Shown here piece by piece: positions 59,318-64,000 of a stretch of DNA of 64,000 bases (its first letter is position 1; every line of letters begins with the position of its first letter). The notes under the pieces are model-generated. The model did no database searches. It saw only the letters and a program-made list of their open reading frames with translations, and was not told the origin of the DNA. The position numbers and the translations under genes were made by a program. The DNA comes from Laccaria trichodermophora (Eukaryota; Basidiomycota; Agaricomycetes; Agaricales; Hydnangiaceae): the NCBI GenBank assembly GCA_018417955.1, contig JACTVC010000041.1, forward strand, positions 186,001 to 250,000, written 5' to 3'.

Positions 59318-60950
59318 TCATTCTTCTTCTTCAGTTCGTGCGATGGGTCGGTACCCTAGGTTCGCACCCAAATCGTCACGCCGTACCGCATATTCTGTCC
59401 CACTCCCAGGCGTAGAAACATGAAACACGTGATTGGGAGTGATTGGCCCATAACTTTCCAAATTCTGCGCGATCCATTCACGTTGCATGTTAGCCACGTT
59501 CCCACGATTGTGTTTGCTTCGCATCGTTAGGCTTTTCAAGATAGGTAGAGTTGCGCATATGTCCAAAAGCGACCACTGAATTTTAGGATCAAAAGCGTAC
59601 GCTTGGTTTTAAGTGAAAAGACGTACAATTGCATTTTCTCTTGGAGGGGATAGACTCTCCGCATCATCGCGGACCTCTTCTTCTCCTCTCGGAATGTCTT
59701 CTGAGAGTATGGATAATTCGAGAAAGGTGAGGCGTGTGCCTTTTTTGATTACGTCGAAACAATGCTTTCCAAAACACCACTTCCCATTAACATTTGAACG
59801 AACTTGAAGAGACTCCAGAAAAGAAATATGATTCTCGAGACCCTGTTCATAGAAGCCGGTTGCAAGTTGATCGGAAACCCATCGAGGTGTGCGATACAAT
59901 GATGTCGAAATAAGCCTGAGATGCCGAAGACCAGAAAATGATGTTAAGTATTCGACTAAGGCAGGCTGGACGTCGTCGGTGACAAGTTCTTGTAAATAAA
60001 TTTTCTCTCTTTTCTGTCAAAAGTTTGTGACGCTGATATGCCGTAGTTTCATCCGGGGGCGAGCAGATGTTTACAATGGTGAGCGAGATCAACGATTTCA
60101 AATGGCGCAGCGCGCTAGCGTCGAATTTCACAAAGAGGCCCTCCAAATGGAGATGTGTGATTTTCAAGCAAACTGAACTGGATGTCTCCGCGAGAAAGTC
60201 CTGGAGGGTTGGCGGGTCCCTGTAAGGAGCAGCAACAATTATGACACTCGTCAACTCCGGCTGATTCCGTCCAATAAGTTCTGCGACGGTGCGGATAATT
60301 GAGGTGCGGTTATCGCAGCAGGAGTTAAGGGTGAGTTTTTTGAGTTTTGACAGCCGCAGGGCATGGGGTGGCACAGGGGAATCTTGAGACCACCAAAAAC
60401 ACAAATGAAGGTCCTCCAGAACAGGAAGTGATGCAAGGGCATCTAGGACTAGAAGAGTTGCCCAGCCTGGGTCCAATTGGCCCAGCTCCCATCTAGTGGA
60501 AGGAGTTAATGTATTCTCTGAATCCTGGGACTTGACTCACATTACTCGACGAACCCCAACAAGGGAGCCAATAGCGGGCAGCAGGAACGACTTAATCTTG
60601 GCTTCTTCCAAAGGCCTACCTCCGTTTTCGTGTGGTGAGGGACATAGGGAACGTATTCTGAGCTTGGTCGCATATTTCGAGGCAGATGTTGGCTTTGGTA
60701 CCGTTGTAACCAGACTCTCGACTTGAGACGAAAGACGTGGCGATGATAAAACAATCCCCGACAGAATTTGTGGCTCCAAAGCGAGATTAATTCGCTTACA
60801 TACTAAACGGAGAGTCTTGTCGGCTGCCTACCCAAGAAACCTGAGTGAGAATGGCAGCTGGAAGTTGGATTTTCGTAGAGCTGACAGCCAACATACCTCA
60901 GCACCTATTTCTTGGAGAAGCTCCGTAGGTAGCGACAATAACCCGCTCAT
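59318..60950 (-). pseudogene. Gene B2: F-box-like paralog, frameshifted
   Basis: Exon layout equals B1 (exon 1 60950-60897, exon 2 60827-60541, exon 3 60492-59627, then the last exon to 59318). Exons 1 and 2 have the same lengths as in B1 (54 and 287 nt). Exon 3 is 866 nt against 892 (B1) and 889 (B3), and its length is in a different class modulo three. A 20 nt loss near 60010, between CAGAAAA and GAGAAAAT where B1 encodes KIWSTLRSE, shifts the frame. Downstream, FYEQGLENHISFLESLQVRS is preserved in the old frame. The gene is otherwise well conserved, so inactivation looks recent. Confidence 0.8.
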
Positions 60951-61170
60951 AAACCTGGGATGACACAAGGTACCGAGTTGCTGTGCACTGAGTTTGTCGT
61001 CGTGACTCGTTGGGGGTTTGACGCATCGCTCTAATTCGCATTGCTGCCGCCGGCAAAGTCCGACGCCAGCAACTCCGCTTGAACTCCCCACCCCTCAAGC
61101 AGTCATACCGAATCGGGACACAACAGTTCGCGGCAAACAAGCCGCTTCAGCAGAGGAAAATGGTCCACAA

Positions 61171-61815
61171 AGGCTTGGTCGCGGTCAGTGAAGATTTATC
61201 TTTAAACCGGTGCTATACCTTATTGAAGTTGATTGAAAACAATGATATCCGGGAATTCACTTGCTTTCTTGCGGAGATTACATTGAGATTACATGTCTGC
61301 GTTTTTTCCAAGAATTCCCTCCTCACTGTTCGTATTGTCATAACCTCTTCATTACAGCAAGATGAAAATTTCTAGACACCTCTGCAAAAATTCTCAGACT
61401 CCGCCTCGCTTTGAACATTTGGCTCAATTCCGTATGATAAGATTGGAGCACGTATACCTACTATAAATGGAGTGCTGCTCGTATCTCTTCGAAAACTTTT
61501 GATAAATACCTTCTCAAGAAAGACAGTGTCTGGACACTGTCTTTGTGGAATGACACAAAAACATCGTGAACGCCATCGCAATCTTGATAAAATAACTGTT
61601 CCGTTGTTTACACAAGGAAGAATATAAGTGTCCGAGACGCTAGGAAATGCACCAAGGTGAGGTTGGTGGAGCAAGGAGCACAGGGTTTGCGTCATTTATT
61701 CCCCGCCTTCTTCCTCAAGCGGTCTTTGCACAAAGCGAGCAAATGTGGTCTTGTCTGCGAGCTCTTGGAGTCTCGATCCTCGCAATTATATCTGTGCCCC
61801 TGTTTTAAATTTTAA
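61171..61815. other. Unrelated filler replacing gene A3
   Basis: Between B2's upstream region and the A-type upstream sequence that resumes at about 61816 lies 645 bp without similarity to A. Gene A3 should be here. A minus-strand frame at 61372-61695 has no recognisable features, and short TCGA/GAAAATT-rich pieces give no clue to origin. Confidence 0.55.
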
Positions 61816-64000
61816 TATTGACGCGTAGCCACCACGACTTTGGAGGGTGGCTAAATCGAAGAAAACAGGCAAACGCAAGCACTGATGTCATCGCCATTTG
61901 TGAGTTCTACAGGCCAAACACTACAGATCATATTCTGATCCCATTTACAGACCATCAGGGCACCTGCCTCAATTCTTGGTCGATTCACGACATCACCTTC
62001 GCCAAGTCTCCTCGATAAACAAACCTTCTTTACCAAGTTCTCCCTTCACGTCAACGTACTCGCATTATGCATGATCAGTATTCTTCTTGAATTCGTGCGA
62101 TGGGTCGGTACCCTAGGTTCGCACCCAAATCGTCACGCCGCACCGCATATTCTGTCCCACTCCCAGGCGTAGAAACATGGAACACGTGATTGGGGGTAAT
62201 TGGCCCATAACTTTCCAAATTCTGCGCGATCCGTACCCTCATCGCACGCTGCATATTAGCCCTGTCATTCCCACGACTGTGTTCGGGAAGGGCGCTTAGC
62301 ATCGTTAGACTTTTCAAAATAGGTAGAGTTGCGCATATGTCCAAAAGCGACCACTGAATTTTAAATTTAGCACCGTTCGACTAGTTTTAAATGGAAAGGC
62401 ATACGATTGCATTTTCTCTGGTAGGGGATGGATTCTCCGCATCATCACGGATCTCTTCTTCTCCTCTCGGAATGTCCTCTGAGTTTATGGGTAGTTCGAG
62501 AAGGGTGAGGCGTGTGCCTTTTTTGATTACATTGGAACAATGGTTTCCAAAACACCACTCCCCTTGATTACTTGAACGAACTTGAAAAGACTCCAGGGAA
62601 GAGATATGATTCTCGAGACCTTGTTCATAAAAGTGGATCGCAGTTTGATTGGACACCCACAGAGATGTGCCACACAACGTCGTCGTAATAAGCTTGAGAC
62701 GTCGAAGACCAGAAAACGTTGTCAAGTATTCGACCAAGGCAGGCTGGACGGCGTCAGTGACAAGTTCTTGTAAATGGATTTTCTCTGATCGCAAAGTTGA
62801 CCAAATTCTTTCTCCCAAAAATTCGGGACTCTGATCTTCTATAGTTTCACCAAAGGGCGAAGAAATGATACGAATAGTGAGCGAGGTCAACGATCTCAAA
62901 TGGCGTAGTGCGCTCGCGTCGAATGTCAAATATAGGCCGCTCAACGTGAGATGTGCGATTTTCAAGCAATTTGACCTGGATGTCTCCGTAAGAAAGGCTT
63001 GAAAGGTTGGTGGGTCCCCGTCGAAAGCAAACTCAGTGATTGTGAGACTCGTCAACTCCGGCTGATTCCGTCCAATAAGTCCTGCGACGGTGCGGATAAT
63101 TGAGGCGCGATACTCGCAGCCGGTATCAAGGGTGAGTTTTTTGAGGTTTGACAGCCGCCGGCCAGGGAATAGCACAGGAGGATCTCGATACTTATAAACA
63201 CGCAAATGAAGGTCCTCCAGAACCGGGAGTGATGCAAGGGCATCTACGACTAGAGGATTTATCCACTCTGGGTCGGATTGACCCAGATCCCATCTAGTGG
63301 AAGGAATTAATGTATTACCCGAATCCTGGGACTTGACTCACACTACTCGACGAACCCCAACAAGAGAACCAATAGCGGGCAACAGGAACGACCTAATCTT
63401 GACTTCTTCCAAAGGAGTAGCTCCTTTTTGACGGAATGCCTCGGGCCATAGGGGATCTATTCTGAGCTTGGTTGCATATTTTGAGGCGGACGTTGGCTTT
63501 GGTTCCGTTGTAGCCAGACTCTCAACTTGAGACGCAAGACGTTTAAAGGCTAAAACAATCCCCGACAGGATTTGTGGCTCCAAAGCGAGATTAATCCGTT
63601 TACATACTAAGCGGAGAGTCTTGTCTGCCGCCTACCCAAGAAACCTGAGTGAGTTGAATGGCGGCTGAAAGTTGGATTTTTTAAGATCTGAAAGCCAACA
63701 TACCTCAGCACCTATTTCTTGGAGAAGCTCCGTAGGTAACGACAATAACCCGCTCATGAATCTGGGATGACACAAGGTACTGAGCTGCTGTGCACTGAGT
63801 TATCTTCGTCAAGGTTGGGGGTTTGACGCATCGATATCGATGGTGTGCATTGCTACCGCCGGCAAAGTCCGACGCAAGCAACTCAAAGCACCGTTTGTAT
63901 ATTGGCACCGAATCAGGACACAACATGTACAGTTCGCAAACACGCCCCTTCAGCAGAGAAAAACGGTCCACAAAGGCTTGGCCGCATTCAGTGCAAATTT
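61816..64000 (-). repeat. Tandem duplication unit 3 (A upstream remnant plus B3)
   Basis: Resumes similarity to units 1 and 2 at GACGCGTAGCCACCACGACTTTGG, within the region upstream of A. It continues through B3 and to the window edge, where the upstream AAACGGTCCACAAAGGCTTGG is shared with unit 2. Confidence 0.85.
62075..63757 (-). CDS. Gene B3: F-box-like protein with leucine-rich segments
   Basis: Four exons (63757-63704, 63631-63342, 63293-62405, 62353-62075) sum to 1512 nt and encode 503 residues, the same total as B1 although exons 2 and 3 each differ by one codon in opposite directions. MSGLLSLPTELLQEIGAEAA opens an F-box-like motif. LRR-like segments follow (LSNLKKLTLDTGC, LTSLTIRIISS, GLRRLKLITT), then the same C-terminal block as B1, whose last exon is almost identical while exon 3 has diverged more. 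The frame is intact with GT-AG introns throughout. Regulation is unknown. The upstream sequence is shared with B2. Confidence 0.82.

Larger units (their letters stand above)
55150..61170 (-). repeat. Tandem duplication unit 2 (A2 and B2, with inserted element)
   Basis: It matches unit 1 from CCTTTACGTGGCATTT to AAGCCGCTTCAGC, apart from the 2.37 kb element inserted at 55295-57664. Removing that element leaves about 3.64 kb, essentially the length of unit 1. Confidence 0.88.

Overview
The window reads as nuclear DNA of a filamentous basidiomycete, most likely an agaricomycete. The recognisable genes have many short GT-AG introns (44-72 bp), and their families are typical of mushroom-forming fungi: a polyporopepsin-like aspartic protease, a DUF6534-type membrane protein, F-box/leucine-rich-repeat-like paralogs and a C2H2 regulator. 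There are no bacterial operon features and no rRNA.

Positions 1-35.8 kb form a gene-poor, AT-rich transposon graveyard. It holds satellite-like arrays (32 bp, 170 bp and about 31 bp units), decayed coding fragments and several bounded non-autonomous elements whose ends and target-site duplications (TSDs) can be read directly. These are a 314 bp TG..CA element with palindromic terminal repeats and 5 bp TSD (7309-7622); a 6.6 kb giant foldback with arms over 2 kb and 7 bp TSD (9426-16010); a 689 bp hAT-type element with 8 bp TSD carrying an intron-containing PHD-finger fragment (16219-16907); a 1.57 kb hAT-type element with 8 bp TSD and a paralogous empty site nearby (19169-20739); a 4.1 kb CACTA-ended foldback with nested palindromes (26414-30500); and a TAGGGG-ended element (33721-34358).

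Positions 35.8-46 kb are a host gene island. A tRNA-Gly(UCC) with an intron is followed by four minus-strand genes: an Msn2/4-like zinc-finger regulator, an unrecognised multi-exon gene, a DUF6534 membrane protein and a secreted A1 aspartic protease.

Positions 48-64 kb are a tandem array of a two-gene unit, A+B, all on the minus strand and both F-box/LRR-like. Unit 1 is intact. In unit 2, gene A has its 3' end overwritten by a 2.37 kb Mutator-like element (11 bp TSD) that retains a SWIM zinc finger, and gene B has a 20 nt frameshifting deletion. Unit 3 keeps gene B intact and only the upstream part of A. A fourth unit survives as a short relic at 54.4 kb. A near-perfect 605 bp hairpin MITE (285 bp arms, 35 bp loop) sits just upstream of B1. 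No autonomous transposase is complete in the window, so all these elements presumably moved in trans.
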